Made by a program: the position numbers and the translations under genes
Source: Antedon mediterranea
Taxonomy: Eukaryota > Echinodermata > Crinoidea > Comatulida > Antedonidae
Direction: 5' to 3'
NCBI RefSeq assembly: GCF_964355755.1
Contig: NC_092675.1
Location: 28,232,912-28,296,911, forward strand
Length of the DNA: 64,000 nucleotides
Part shown: positions 22,130-36,700 of the stretch, one piece after another
Layout: every line of letters starts with the position of its first letter
Position numbering within the stretch: the first letter of the stretch is position 1
The notes under the pieces: model-generated
Database searches by the model: none
Told to the model about the DNA's origin: nothing
Seen by the model: only the letters and a program-made list of their open reading frames with translations

Positions 22130-22285
22130 TTATAGTCTCAACGATTATAGGCAACGTCTTATATAAGTCAAAGATGCTTCCCAGGATCGGAGGAATGCCA
22201 TCCTGTGATGAGAACTAGTAGCAGTCTTGTTTATTTTTAATTCATTTATATGTAATTTTACTTTCTATGGACCAGAGATTCCGAA
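22130..22285. repeat. Interspersed repeat, inverted copy of 12765-12935
   Basis: TAGTCTCAACGATTATAGG, AACGTCTTATATAAGT, GAATGCCATCCTGTGATGAG and TAATTTTACTTTCTATGG are the reverse complements of words in the EFCAB14 intron repeat. The order is preserved. Confidence 0.75.
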
Positions 22286-23009
22286 ATAAAAGATTGAATA
22301 TTAGCTTCCTGATATGGTCAAATTTGCAACTCTTCTCTTCATCCTAATTGAAAACTGTGGAAACATAATATGTCAAGAAAGAAAAACATTCTGATAACAC
22401 AACATTGTTCAGATTCAGCTTTGTTTATTGTTGCTACAATTTATAGGTGTTAAGAATTAATCCAAAGGTAAATTGATTAGGTTATACCACAAATTATCTA
22501 TAAAAACTACAGGAATTATGATGAATTACATTCAATGAAGAGAGTCCTACGTCTAAACAGAATGTCAGGCAGATTATATCCCCCAAATTGGTACTTTACT
22601 ATTACATTGTGTGTTTGTGTGCCCTTACACATACATTGCATATGGAAATAAGTTTCTCTATATCAAAACCTTTAAATATTCTATATTTAATCACCATGAA
22701 ATAGACATTCTGCTCAACTTGCTCAAAATGGATCCGTGGTTATTTGCCAGATGGACTCATTTGAATTCCTTATGAAACGGAATCGGATTGTCAGGGGCAG
22801 ATCTAGGGAGAACATTAGGGACACACGCTTGCCTGCTTCAGTGACAGTTAAAATGAAAGTATTACCTACTTTTGATATCTATTATTAGATATTATAAAAT
22901 ATGTTAGTGCTCCCCAGTTTAAAAAGTATTTCTAGATATGCCTCTGAATGTTACACAACCATATGATTACTGAAAGGACTTCGTTCATCCACAATGTCTA
23001 CCATAGACC

Positions 23010-23265
23010 TAGGCAAAGGTAAAGGTGAGTCCTGTGTTCTCTGAACGTAGGGGAATGAGCTGTTAGGAGCTCATTGTACTAAGCCTTGGCATTATGTGGT
23101 AGGGTGGCCAGTTCCTTTCCACGCCGCCTTTTTTCTCCCTAGTATTTTCAACCAGGTACTCATTTACAGCTGAGTGGACTGGGAGTTGTCGGGAATTGAA
23201 CCCGGGTCTATCTGTATGACAGTCAAGTGTCCTAACCACTTGGCTATCCAACTCCTCCTACCTAG
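23010..23265 (-). repeat. tRNA-derived SINE-like unit
   Basis: Contains TACTCATTTACAGCTGAGTG, then TGGGAGTTGTCGGGAATTG, then AACCCGGGTCT (a reversed B-box-like word) and CTAACCACTTGGCTATCCAAC. The last two resemble the 3' part of a tRNA read in reverse. There is no intact cloverleaf, so no tRNA gene is called. Confidence 0.55.
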
Positions 23266-24736
23266 GTAGGTATGCAAATAAGTGCTCGCTTTTTTGGACA
23301 AATTCTATGCAAGTCACCATAGAGCAACAGTACTAGAAACCAGTGTGGCAGTAAAGGTAAAGTGTTTTAGAAGTTAACTCTGCCTGACATACTGATGAGA
23401 ATTGAGAAATAGACACAGACATGAATTTTTTCTAACTAGAATGAATACTATTTATAGTTGTCAAAATGCTTATTAAATTCAAAAAGAAATACTGTACTTA
23501 AAATTGGAAAATTTACATTGCTATGAATTGCATTCTTTAAAATTGCCATCCATCAAATGCACAAATAAAAACAATAAACATAAAATTATTTAAATTAATA
23601 AAAGCAATTTAAAATAACTGTATCAAAAAATGACTTCCATGAATGTATTTGAATTGCAAAACAAAAACTATTTTCTTGATTCAATGTTTTTTATATATCT
23701 TCAGGCAGAAATTTATATTGCTACTGTATTTACATTTTTTACATATAAACTGGTATAATAGAGAAACACTTTGTGTGTGTCATTTTCAACACATTTCAAC
23801 TGCATCCTTGCACATAGAGGAGGAGGAGGAGGAGCTGTAAACGCATTTTAAAGCCTACAAAATTGTTGATGTTACTCAATTCCGGCCCCAAAATTGTTAC
23901 CCAAATTCGACCCCAGAATTTGATAAAATCTAAGGTCGGGATAGATTTATGCAATTGAGCCTTTAATTTTTTTTTAGTAGAAATTGCATGCATGAGCGAA
24001 TTTTCAATAGCAGTCTCTATTTTTGTTTAGATTTTGGCCAAATAGAACAGCTATATAAATATTTATATCATTAACACAAATCAGCTAAAAAAAAAGGCGG
24101 ATTATTCAATTAATTGCTTAGGCAACATACATTTGGGCCTTATTCCAAGATAGATACAATTATTATCTAAAAAATACTTTGTTAACCTTTTTTTGAATTT
24201 ATTCATGTATTTAAGAACAAGATTTTACCCAGTTCTGTAGTCTGTAGCTGCGACTGTTTGAAGGCAGTTATAAATTCCTTGACATTCCTACAGCATTTTT
24301 AGTAGAATCGGTTTATACTAGTCCTATCATGTACATACTTCAGTATTGATAATCACACAACAAAAAAATCAAATCAGTTACAACTGTTCCAATTTTGTCA
24401 AGGAAAAGGAATGCAATTATTACCATCAGGTAGCTTCTGTACATACAGGTACATTATAAATTACAGATTTTATTCAGATGAGCCCAAAAGAATGTGTCCA
24501 CATTGTTGCATCACAAGGCGTGTTGGTATCGTAGACTAAGCCTAAATATCATAATACTGGAAAAACAAAATGTACTACTGTAGATGCCGATTTAAAAAGT
24601 TCTAGGTCTACTAGGTTTCAAATAAAATCTCAATATTTTCAGCTCATTTTTATGTTACATTTTTATATTCAGTTCCACATGATTGCGTTCCTGTAGACTG
24701 CGCTAGCACATCAAGGTGACGACGATCTTTAGATCT

Positions 24737-27700
24737 CTACAGGTATATCTTGCGTAGCTGGGCTGGAGCTGTGATCATGTTGCACTGGGGACATAACTTC
24801 TTTGCACCCTACAAAATATAAATTTTACATAAAATAATATAGTAAAGGAACAAGTTTATTATTTACTACATGGTTTTGAACAGGGTAATCGGTGTGGTTT
24901 TGGTTTGAATGTATGAATAAAATTTTAATTTAAATATTTTATTTATACTGAGCGACCTCAAAACTGGTCTCCCAGAGGGCCCAGTTATGATCAGTGGCTG
25001 TGATGTACTAGTACACAAGGGTAACCCCCTACTCGTCTCGAAAGATGTATTAGGTTATTTAAAGCGCAGATAACTAAATTTTTATATATAGTATTATATT
25101 TTATCATTCCCATATCATTAATTTACATTGTAATTGTATTTTTCAAAGTTGTATTGTAATATATAGTTGTATTTTTATATATTTTAACTAATTTTTTTAT
25201 AATGTAATGCAAACTTTTTATATACCATATTAAATAAATAAAATTTAAAGAAAAATTAAACTAATACAATATTTACTTACACAAGAAAATAGTATCAACA
25301 ACAATAGTTATTGATACAGATGGGTGTTAAATACACATACATGTTAAAGTTTTGTCTACACTATCAAACTAGTTTGACAAAATAAGTGTGATATGCACAA
25401 ATATGGTAGTAATATGACATGATCATGTCCATATATGGGCACATCACATTTTGTTGTCACTTTAAATGTGATAGTGTAGACAGAGCTTTATATTCGATAT
25501 CTATAATTTTGGTTTTTATCTAACAGATTTATAAAATACTAAATACTAAAGAGGTACATGACTTACTAAGGTTCGCAGCCAGCATTCTTGGCAGTGGACA
25601 TGCCAACATTGGACAGACACCAGAGGCGTTGTGTAACCCTCCTAGAAAAAGAAAAATAGACGGTAAAGCTATTAAATACACAATCGATGCACAATTATTA
25701 CAACAGCAACACTACCATTATTATTATATAAAATAAAGTTTGCAGTCTAAAAAAAGAAAAAAGGAAATAAAGTCAAGTTGAGAATGTTTGGAAACACATG
25801 GTGTACCACAAGTCTTACTTTACTAGTGTTATCAACTTACCATGCATATAAGACATTTCATAGACTCTTTCTTGTTTTCTTTCATATCTTGTAGTTGACA
25901 TTTTAAGGATTCAATCAATGTATTTGCACTTGGAGGAATGCAAGAGCTGCTGCAGACCCCATCTTCACCATCACCGCTATCTCTTACTATCTTATCTGCT
26001 TCTGATGAAGACTCTGGTGCTAAAAATATATTTTAAAATGTTATCTCTGAAACCATCAATAGGATAGGAATCAAGATTAAGAAAGAAAAAGTTCATGAGA
26101 ATGTTTCATATAGTTGTAAGGCTTAAGAATATTTTTTCTTCATTTCCCAATTACTTTTAGTAGGGAAAAGAAAGGCTTTTGTTATTAGGCAAACTAGAGG
26201 ATAACAAACAATACTCAACCTACTGTGTAAATTATGACCCTATATTGTATGTGCTTAAATATTTTTGAACCATCATTAACATAGCTAGTTGTCCTCAAGA
26301 TGGGGTGTGTAGCTGTCGTAGATAATGCCAAGGATGTGGAGTAGAGAGTGTTAACAAAGCCACTGCTTAGTTCACATGCAAAGACGTAGGCCATCAAACC
26401 GTACGTGTGAACATACCCTAATAGTATTTACGTGTTAAGCTCTGTCTACACTATCAAACTAATTTAACAAAAAAATGTGTGATGTGTCCAAATATGGTAG
26501 GGATATGCTTAAATATGGTAGTGATATGACATCATCATGTCCATATATGGGCACATCACATAAAGTTTGATAGTGTAGACAGAGCTTACCACTAAAGGAA
26601 AGCTGCTACACACTTTTCCTAAGGAAATTACTTACTTCTGTAAGTAATTGTTTTTTCTGATTAGCATTAAGTTTCCTATGTCTTTATCTTCTTCCTATTA
26701 TACTTCCAATATCTATTAATTACCAATTATCGTTACAATAAAAAATACAACTCACCTGGTTGTTCCCACTTGCTCTTTTCCAAGGAAGGAGACCGTGAAC
26801 TAGACGCCTCACCCCTGTAACAAATGTTTACAAATTATTAACTTTCTCTAAAGCCTGGTTTCCATAAAATCGCTACACGACAGAGCGTAGCGATTCTATG
26901 GAAACGCTAGAATTTATCGGGGATCTAGTACGCGAGTGCTAAATATTCTTTGGTACGCGTATTACGATTCATCGCCGACAAAATCGGCAAAGTTGAACAT
27001 GGTTGAACTTTGCCAATTTGACTGCGATGAATCGGGGAGAATTCCCGATTGCGTCGGCGACATCTGCGCGTGTAGCGATTTTAATGGAAACGCTGTAGCG
27101 ATTTTAATGGAAACCAGGCTTTAACTACACTAAATTCTTCAACTAAATATGGTATTCTTCAACAATTCAAGTAAATATGAATTATCAGCAGTAGAAATTG
27201 AATTATAAACCAGATTCATCAAGGACATTTTATTTTATTAAAAAATTAGACAGTTATTAAGGAAAACTAGACATTTTGTGCTTTTAGCCCAAAAATATGT
27301 CTGGTAGTTTTGAAAGAGTTCAATGCATTTTCTTTATTCTTATAAATCAGAGAATTTTTATGACAATGGATAGCTTATTATTTAAAATTTCATTTCTTTT
27401 CAATATTTTTTTTCATTAATTTCTTTTCTATCTCTAAAATTAGATGAAAAAAATTCTAAAAGATAATCATAAAATACAGCATTAAAATTAAATAGATTTA
27501 CAAAATATGTGGGAATACCACCACATGTGACTATAAATATAGCATATTTTCTTTTTGTTGTAAACAGCATTGATTTTTTATACGCACTAAACAAATTAAA
27601 ATCATTTTTATATTCAGGCAATAAATCAAACGTACTACATAATATTTTGCAATGCTGCTTAAAATTAATTTTGTAAAACTAACATAAAAATCTGATTCTT

Positions 27701-30700
27701 CATTATTTTTTTATTTGGTGAATTTAATTCACTCCAGGGACGTATGTTAGTTATATAGGCGGATGTCAGTTGGTACGGAGTATTGTTTGATTTTACGAGC
27801 AAATAAAACCATAACCATATTTATATAGATTTTCGCATATGCTACGAAGGATGGAGAGAACATTATCAAATTTACTTTGTTAATAAATAACAGTGGTGTG
27901 CATATTTAATATTTTTATACATTTTATAAAATACATAATAATAACTGTATCATTATTCAGATCATTAAAATTAGTCATAAACATATGTTTTGATTTGTAA
28001 GAGTACGTTTATAATAGTTCTATGAACTTTCATGGTATTTAATATAAAAGTTGCACGTGATATCAAAAATTATTATTAAATTAAAATTAAATAACAATGA
28101 AAGCACTCCGAAAAAAAGCACTGCAACAACTATGCTTATTCATCATGCGGTAGCTACTTCATCTGAAGGATACTTACGTAAGGAGGGCACCTCTGATGGC
28201 CTGTCTCTGGCGTTCCTCCGATGGCTCATCTGATGAGCATGGTATTATGTCAGCCTCTGTGAACTGTGCTTGTCCATACTCAGCCGTATCATCTCCGTCC
28301 ACATTCAAGTTCACGTCTATGTCTTCTTCTGTGTATGTTCTTCTCTGGAAACCTGTACCTATGGGAAATACAGATTGCGCAATAATTTAATGATACTTTA
28401 ACGTCTAAACCAATACAAGATAAAACACTTTGGATGACCAGCAAAATGGAATATTTAATAAAGAAACTGACAGATGTCTTACGCTATGGCTACACTATCA
28501 AACTAGTCTGACAAAAAAGTGTGATGTGGCCATATATGGTAGTGATATGGCCAAATATGGTAGTAATAAGACATCACCATGTCCATATATGGGCACATTA
28601 CAATTTGTTGTCACATAAAGTTTGACAGAGCTTTAGTAAAAGACACTAGTTATTAATAACTCTAAAAACAGTGAAGTATATAAATATCAATACCATTGAT
28701 TTCACAAACATTTCACAACTCAATGTAAAAATAAATATAGGAAATGTTCTTAAAAGCTAGTTGAAAGTTGATCAATTTGATTCTGAGTAATTTTAAACTT
28801 TATTATATATTATTTATATTTTAAACTAATACATAATGTCAATATATATATCAGACGAAGGAAGGAAAAATAAAAAAAAGTTGAATATATTTGGATGTGT
28901 TATGGATGTTGCAGTACTGTATCTGTTTTTATGTTGTAAAAATTGGGTTTTTTTAAATCGTTTTAAACATTCACTTATAAGTTGTAAGAAATTATATTTA
29001 TGTTTGTTTCTGAATGAAGGAAATAAAATGTTATTTTGATTGATTGATTTGATTAAGTCTGAATAAAAAAAAAGAAAAAAAAATACAACATAGTAACTTT
29101 ATATGGATAAACAACTTAATAGATCTACGCTCGCAGACTCATAAATATGATTGTTGAATTATTGGTGGCGTAAAGGGCGAAGAATAACGTAACATTGTAA
29201 TTAACATTCCATAAATTATTAGTTGTTTCGGGATTGAGCATCCATTACCGACGATTAAGACGTTTGACAGATTAAGTCAACGTAGGTGTTATGGTAATCC
29301 TTACATTAGCAAGATTCTCAATCTAGAATTAGAAGATGATTAGACCGTTTTAGTTACCAATTTTATCTTTTATCTATCGGGTAATTATAATCGTAAAAAG
29401 AAGAACAGTGCCATCAATGTTTGAATTTTAATAACCACTCGAGTAAAAGTATATTTCAGAAAAAAAATATGGAAAAGGGGGCAAAACTTGACACCAAGAT
29501 GAATACATGGTATATAATATTTATTCAATAAATTAAATGTTAACTATATTATAAAACAGGATTGAACAGAAAAACAAAATGTTGCACTGTACATGACATG
29601 ATAATTTGCCCTAGGTGTTAAAAAAAATAAAAATCAAGATTGTGTTGATAGTTTGCCAACAGGCACAATGTCAGTAATAACTATATCAAAGTGGACTGCA
29701 TCTTTCGCAATAAAAACATAAATTGATTTAGCAGTCCCGACATAGTATTTACAGACTATCCACTAAGCATATTAAAAAAACAATTTTTTCCACTCTGGCA
29801 TGATTTTAAAATTTATTATACATGAGCATTTAGCAAATAATTTTCAGAGAACTACAAGTAGTACTGTACAAATTAAGAGAGAACGTGCCCTTGTGTAATA
29901 TACATAGTTCAAATTATTGAACCAATTACATGATCATAAAAACATTTAAACACTTTGAATTAAGTAGTACACATAATGTATGTATTGCTAAAACCTACAG
30001 TTGACGTTCATTGTATTTTTTCAAAATCAAGATCTCTTTCTTTTTTATTTAAAAATAAGTTCAACAGCAAACACATGCTTAAACCATGGACCTATAAATA
30101 TAAATTAGTATATATTTATAGGTCCATGCTTAAACTATAGGACGCGAAGCAAAGAAAACAATGCATGCTATTATCAAAGCCTTGTTTAGTTTCACGTACG
30201 GAAATGGCGTCAAATTCTTTTTGCAATTTGTGGTTCCAATATTTCAATCCAATTAAATTTTAATGTAACTTTATAATCATTTTTTGCTAAAACTAATACC
30301 AGCAAAATGTTTTTCTTATAAAATAGACGAAACAAAACTAATAAGGTTGGTGTATTACAATCTTTGTTTCTGTCATGTATTTTAGTACGATTCAAATTCA
30401 CGTCTAATAAAAAATCAATATTTGTATAGAACTTTTGTATCAACAAATGTAATTCTGAAATAGCTATAAAAATGAATGAAAAACAAAATCATCAAAATTA
30501 TGGATACAAACAATTCTATCTTTGTATGTTTTTTTAATATTTTTTGTGAGTATCAGTAGCTGGATCTCAATGGAGATACAAATAAAATACAGTAGGCAAA
30601 AATCTAAAGTAAATGATAAAGTAAAACAGTGTACGAATACCGCAGTACCGCAATAATACATAAACAGCAGTGTGATATCACATGTGATATCACATGCCTA

Positions 30701-33700
30701 ATCACTTCTATTAAAAATCTAATAAAAAACTAAATAATAAACTTAAAATTATAAAGAAAAATAATTTGTTTCAGACACACTGAGATTGTATCATGTTGAA
30801 ATCGAGTATTTTAATTGCTTTGGATGTTCGTTAGTTAAGATCCATTAAGTTCTTTGTCTAACTCATTAAGGCAGGTTAGAAATCAACGATCTCAATGTGT
30901 TAACTGCTTAGATCATTCTGTCACTACCAACAATGTATCTATAAATTTTGTTTTCAAGCTGTTGTTTTAGTCACATACTAAAGAAGGTATTTCTTTGTAA
31001 CAATAAGCTTATGATTGCTATATTCATTTTATATGCTTTGATGAATGGGATGTATTTTAAAATTGTTATTACAAGTTATCTTATGACGCACTGTCTCTGC
31101 TGAATTCCACGAAATATTTAAGTAAACAAATCAACATAATTTATCAACTTTTCAAATTGAAAAAAAAAAGATATTTTAAGCTCTGTCTACACTATCAAAT
31201 TAGTTTAAAAAAATGTGATGTGCCCAAATATGGTAGTGATATGACATCATCATGTCCATATATGGGCACATCACATTCTGTTGTCACATAAAGTTTGATA
31301 GTGTAGATAGTCGATTAATTAATACACTACATATTTTATTTTATAACTAAAGGATAGAAGCATAGAATCTAAATAGGTCTAAATTAAAATAAATAATTGA
31401 TTAAGTCTGTGAATTTCAAATCCAATTGTCAATAATATTATCAAATATTTAGACAATTTGCACTTTATACCAATACTAAATACAGTACAATAATTGTTTG
31501 AATAAGTTATAATCCAGTACACATTATACAGTATTGTGTTTGTTAAACAGCAGCTGTATATTAAATACAATATTAGGCCTATTACCAAGAATAGGCCTAA
31601 TTAAACTTCAATTGATTTAAAATTACAATGATTTATTCTAGAGGATCATTGAACTTCATAAAGATGGAAATTTAATTGGAACATACTACATTACTACAGC
31701 CTGCAGCATGGTAGTAGCCCTAATTCTAAGTCTGTCCATACCATGTATATTTTACTCCTTACCTTGTAGTAGCCCTAATTCTAGTCTGACCACACCATGA
31801 ATATTCTACTCCTTACCTTTAAATCCAGCCTGCATCATGGTAGTAGCCCTAATTCTAGTCTGTCCACACCATGTTTATTTACTCCTTACCTTTAAATCCA
31901 GCCTGCAGCATGGTAGTAGCCCTAATTCTAGTCTGTCCACACCATGTTTATTCTACTCCTTACCTTTAAATCCAGCCTGCAGCATGGTAGTAGCCCTAAT
32001 TCTAGTCTGTCCACACCATGTTTATTCTACTCCTTACCTTTAAATCCAGCCTGCATTATGGTAGTAGCCCTAATTCTAGTCTGTTCACACCATGTTTATT
32101 CTACTCCTTACCTTTAAATCCAGCCTGCAGCATGGTAGTAGCCCTAATTCTAGTCTGTCCACACCATGTATATTCTTCGTACTCTTCACCCTCCACGTCA
32201 ACGGTCATATTCTCATTTGTTGGTAAAATATGATGCTGTAAAAAAAAAAAACAAAACAAAGGTTACTACATTTAATAAATGCAACATATTATTATATAAT
32301 TTGCCATTTCTTTGCATAGTTTGGCAGCTAAACAAATAGGTTAAAAATACAAATTATTTTTAAAAATTGGCCTTTATTGGTTGTTTTGTTAAGATTTTTA
32401 GAAGATTTATAAAATATGTAATGTAATGCGACATTTATATACAATTTCTTGTAGATGTTGTAATTGCAGATCAAAATTTGTAATAATTAATTTGTAACTG
32501 TTTAGTTTTTCCTTGCCTTTAAAGCTCTGTCTACACTTTATCAAACTTTATGTGACAAAAAAATGTGATGTGCTCATACATATGGACATGATGAGGTCAT
32601 ATCACTGCCATATTTGAGCATATCACTACCATGTTTGGGAACATCACACTTTTCATTTATCAAAGTAGTTTGATAGTGTAGACAAGGCAATTGGCAGAAA
32701 TGTTAAAAAAATGAATACAATGTTCTCACAATATAAATATGGAGTTTTACATGTTACTATTCAAATACATCACTTGAAATAGTTTGGATTATAATAATGT
32801 TCATGAAGTTATTTCAAACCCACGCATGTTTTACTGCCACATACTAATTGCACATTTTGCAGTTTATCTCTAAGTGGTAAAAATGTCCCATAATAAAAAT
32901 CTAGTGAGTCCCGCTGGAGTTTTTTTCAATGTTACTTCATCCTTAAATATACATTTGCTTTTCTTTCCTGACTTTTAATGTGTTTGCGAGACCTTTGTAC
33001 TTTAAATGTCGGTAATCTCTGAGTGAAATTGTATAATCGTAAAAAATCAAAATAGAGTAACATCTAAAACAAGTTATTCAATACATGCACTCCCCGAGCA
33101 AAGAGCATCTTCGGCTATATCCACATTTCAAATGGTTTATAAAAACATTTAACTGGCCTGCAATTGGCTTAATAAATCTTCCTTTTCCATTTACAGATAA
33201 AAGACTTCCTAAGAGATTACTGGAAGATCTTAAGACAAGGCCGAAAAACAAGTACGGAGGTCTTTAATGGATCATGTTATCTGTGTTCGATGCAGTTATA
33301 TGCCGAGTCCTGCTGATTGCGAGTGGTAAACACACCACTACGTAAAACAAAGACAAGTACTCATCCTCAGGGTTGTTTTATAAGAATGTTATCAACATTA
33401 TTGCTTTCAATAATAAGCCAGACAAGGTTGTTTACAACGAGATGAAGCGTTTGTTTTTTTTTATACAATTAGCGGTAACTTAAAGTACTTCAGTTACGAA
33501 CACGATAGTAATATAAAACGTACATTCCCACTACTTGGAACCTGTATCGTTTGCCGTAGGCAGGTAGATTTTCGCGAGATTAGCAACTGTTGTTGACTAG
33601 TGTAATGTCGGCGATAAGTAATAAATCTTAGAACAAGAAACAGAATGCTACTAAGCGATTTACTTAATCATTTCATTAGCACAAAAACTAAGCACTGAAA

Positions 33701-36700
33701 ACTCGTAAATAACTCTCTAATGCTCTTTCAACTCTCAACTTTCAAAAAATATTTTTAACTGTTACATAAAAGTCAGTTAAACACTTTATTTTTATAATTA
33801 TTAATTTATCTATCGCTGAAAAATGTTGAAGTAAATAGTTATTAGTCAAAATTTACTGCTGCATATAATATTCGTACAGTAAAATCCTAAATTAAGGATT
33901 TTTTGGCAAAAAAAGAGTAAAATTTGCAAAATTAATAAAATTAAAAAATGCATAGTTACAGAGACTTTAAACTGGATGTCAGTGTACACATCTGGCTAGT
34001 GTGCACTTTAAAGAACCCAGTACCCAGTACATCTTTCGGTAGAATATGGTGGTTATTTGGGCGTCCATCCCCGGTCCCGGACATATGAATGCGTGCTGTT
34101 TGGGGAGATGAAAGCTTAGTGTGCTTTATTATAAATATGAATATATCGCTTTGATCAGTTTATTATTTATACACTTTTAGCAAATAATAGCATGATACTG
34201 TGGGTCCACATTCAAAATAAATAAAATTGAGTTTATGTATATATTTTAAAACTAAAAATCATTGTACTATTTTATATGTTATTGTAATACTAAAAATGTT
34301 TATTATACTTTTTGTAAACAAAAGATGGGTGAGAGTACAGAAATCAGATTTTGGACACTATATAAAAAAAAACCAGTCAATACAACTTGGACATTTCATC
34401 ACAACAATCTTAGATGATAAAAAAGTAATGGGAAAAAAAATTTACCTTGAGACGATTTGCAGTAAAGTGTCTGCAATTACAATTTTGATGGAACGACTTA
34501 AAAAGTGTGCCAAAAATGACAAATATCAGTCACTTTGCATCATCCGCTGACTGCTAATGTTCTTGTTTAAATCTTATGATCAAATACTTTAAAAGTTCCT
34601 TCACTTGCATTAAGAAGGCAACAACTTTAGCAATATAAAGGCTAAGTAAGATTCAAGAAACCAATCAACCACTACTAAAACTACATGACAAATATATTAC
34701 AGAAACCAAGCGGAATTTTTACAGAGTTAAATCACTTCACGGTAAGATTCACATACACTAATGATCATCTTGGAACGGTGAGAGCACCGAAAAAAGGTCA
34801 ACGGTAATGCAAAATAATCTTTTTTCGCAAGTAAGGTTGTAAATATGAATTCCGACTGTGAGCTTATTTGCAAAAAAAGTAAAGCAAGTCAGACGGAGAT
34901 TCATTAGCTGTAAATAACGCGACTACTTCGTTATGAATCCGTAAAACGAGTTACAATTCAGTAAGTCTTAAAAAATTTATGAATTGCTAAGTAAATCACA
35001 AATTGTAGCAAGTCACAGAGCTTCTCTTTTTATTACGTGAAGACTAAAACGTTTTTATAGAATTTATATAACAGTCTTTAAAAATGGTTATAAAATATTT
35101 TTATTGAAAAATATTACAGCAAAAAGAAATCTGTAAACAAGTATCAACTAAAGTTTTTATATATAAATTATTAATAATTTTGTGTTAAAGATACATTGTC
35201 CTCGTGAAAAGAATTTTTTTAAACATTTTTTTTTAATGTGCCATTTTGATGTTATGTTCCATAATAGTTATTCACTTTGACAAAAATTGGATCGAAAAAA
35301 GAGCAACAAATAGTCAGTCAAACTGGCTGGCAGCAAATGGGTTTTTTGTTGAATTTAACTGTTTGTTTTGTCTTTTTATAAGTGAAAACATTTTTTTTTT
35401 TTTTAGCAGAAAGGATTAACTTTATTAAAACTACAAAATGACCTGAGTTTCAAAATCTGGTTAATCTTTATTTTTACATTTGATAACATTAGATAACATT
35501 CCCGAGACACTTGTCGATTTTTTGCTTTTGTCAAATTAGATCAGAGGTAGACAGGCATCGAGGATATTAAAGTAAAATCTAGTAAAGTTGCTAGATAAAA
35601 AACAACTTAGCAGAGTGACAAACATCAGATTAGCCCGTTGTTTTAATTAGTATAGTAGTATTAACCTCATTTTTCAATTTCAATTATTCTTATTAAAAAC
35701 TGATCAAGTAAATTACCTTTCGTAGACATATCTCCGCATGATGGTTTCTCTCCTCGGGGGATCCTTCAAGAACTTCATCACAAATAGGACAATGAGTTAG
35801 ATCACCGTCATCACTACGGCGCCCCCTTCGACTTCGGCCTACACGTGCTGTGAAATTCAAATAATGTATTAACCGAGAATGCGTGATATAGCAATTCAAG
35901 TTTTCTTTTCATTTAATTAGTCATCAACTAATAAAGTGGTAATCCATGTAGGGCCAAACATCATTTTTGAAAAATTGATTATAATATAATATAAAAACAA
36001 TTAATAGCAATGTCAGTCTTACTGTAGTTATTGTATATTGCAGTCTAAAGGTATGTTCCTAAATCATTATAATTCAATACCAACCAGCATTAATTTCTTA
36101 CTAATTGGATTCCAAATTTGACATTAACTTTCTTAAATTAAACTTAATTCAGAGAAACAAAACGGTTGAACTACAAAAATCAAGGAAAATGGCAACATAA
36201 TAATGACAGTAGCAGTCGCACGTCAAAGTTGATTAAAATACAACGTTTTTTGTTCTCTTCTTCTTAAATCTATATTGTTTTGGCCTTATGACGTTAGCTC
36301 AACACATTTACAGTGCTAATTGGTTTTAGAGACAACAGTCATTTTAACACCTGCTGACGAATAAATCAAATACACCAGCGAATTTGCTTTCCTCGCAAAT
36401 TAAAAACTTCAGCAAAAATTCATAAACCCTTGTATTCTATTGTCAGATTAGATCTTTTTTTACAGAATATAGTGTTTTAGGATTTTAACCCATCACTTTG
36501 ATTATATTGAGAGACAGAAAAGAAACAGTTATAAAATAATGTTATCAATCTGTAATATTCAATTGTAAATTCTATTTGATAATTTTGTGATTTCTCTACT
36601 GTTTTATTTTTTATTTATTTTATTAATATTTAGTGAGGGTGACCCTAAACAGCATATGCTGACAATCAAGGGGGGCCGGGCCCTCATTGGCCATTGTCAG

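Larger units (their letters stand above)
19526..24736. other. Intergenic and UTR region between convergent EFCAB14 and RNF220
   Basis: Candidate EFCAB14 polyadenylation signals are AATAAA at 20411-20416 and 21409-21414. For RNF220, a minus-strand AATAAA lies at 24468-24473. The stretch also holds a nested inverted-repeat structure (21675-22095), the repeat at 22130-22285, a SINE-like unit (23010-23265) and simple GAGGAG repeats at 23816-23834. No coding exon is supported. Confidence 0.6.

Noticed and set aside
23150-23240. Possible tRNA gene (reversed AACCCGGGTCT and ACCACTTGGCTA words)
   Set aside because: No full cloverleaf or A box can be drawn; it fits a tRNA-derived SINE better.
31837-32233. 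Plus-strand open frames with repeated SSPNSSL-type peptides
   Set aside because: They are the reverse strand of the RNF220 exon 7 array; the 74-base period produces the repeated peptide in shifting frames.
33085-33267. 60-codon frame in the RNF220 intron
   Set aside because: No splice sites in a consistent phase and no family likeness; inclusion would disrupt matched RNF220 junctions.
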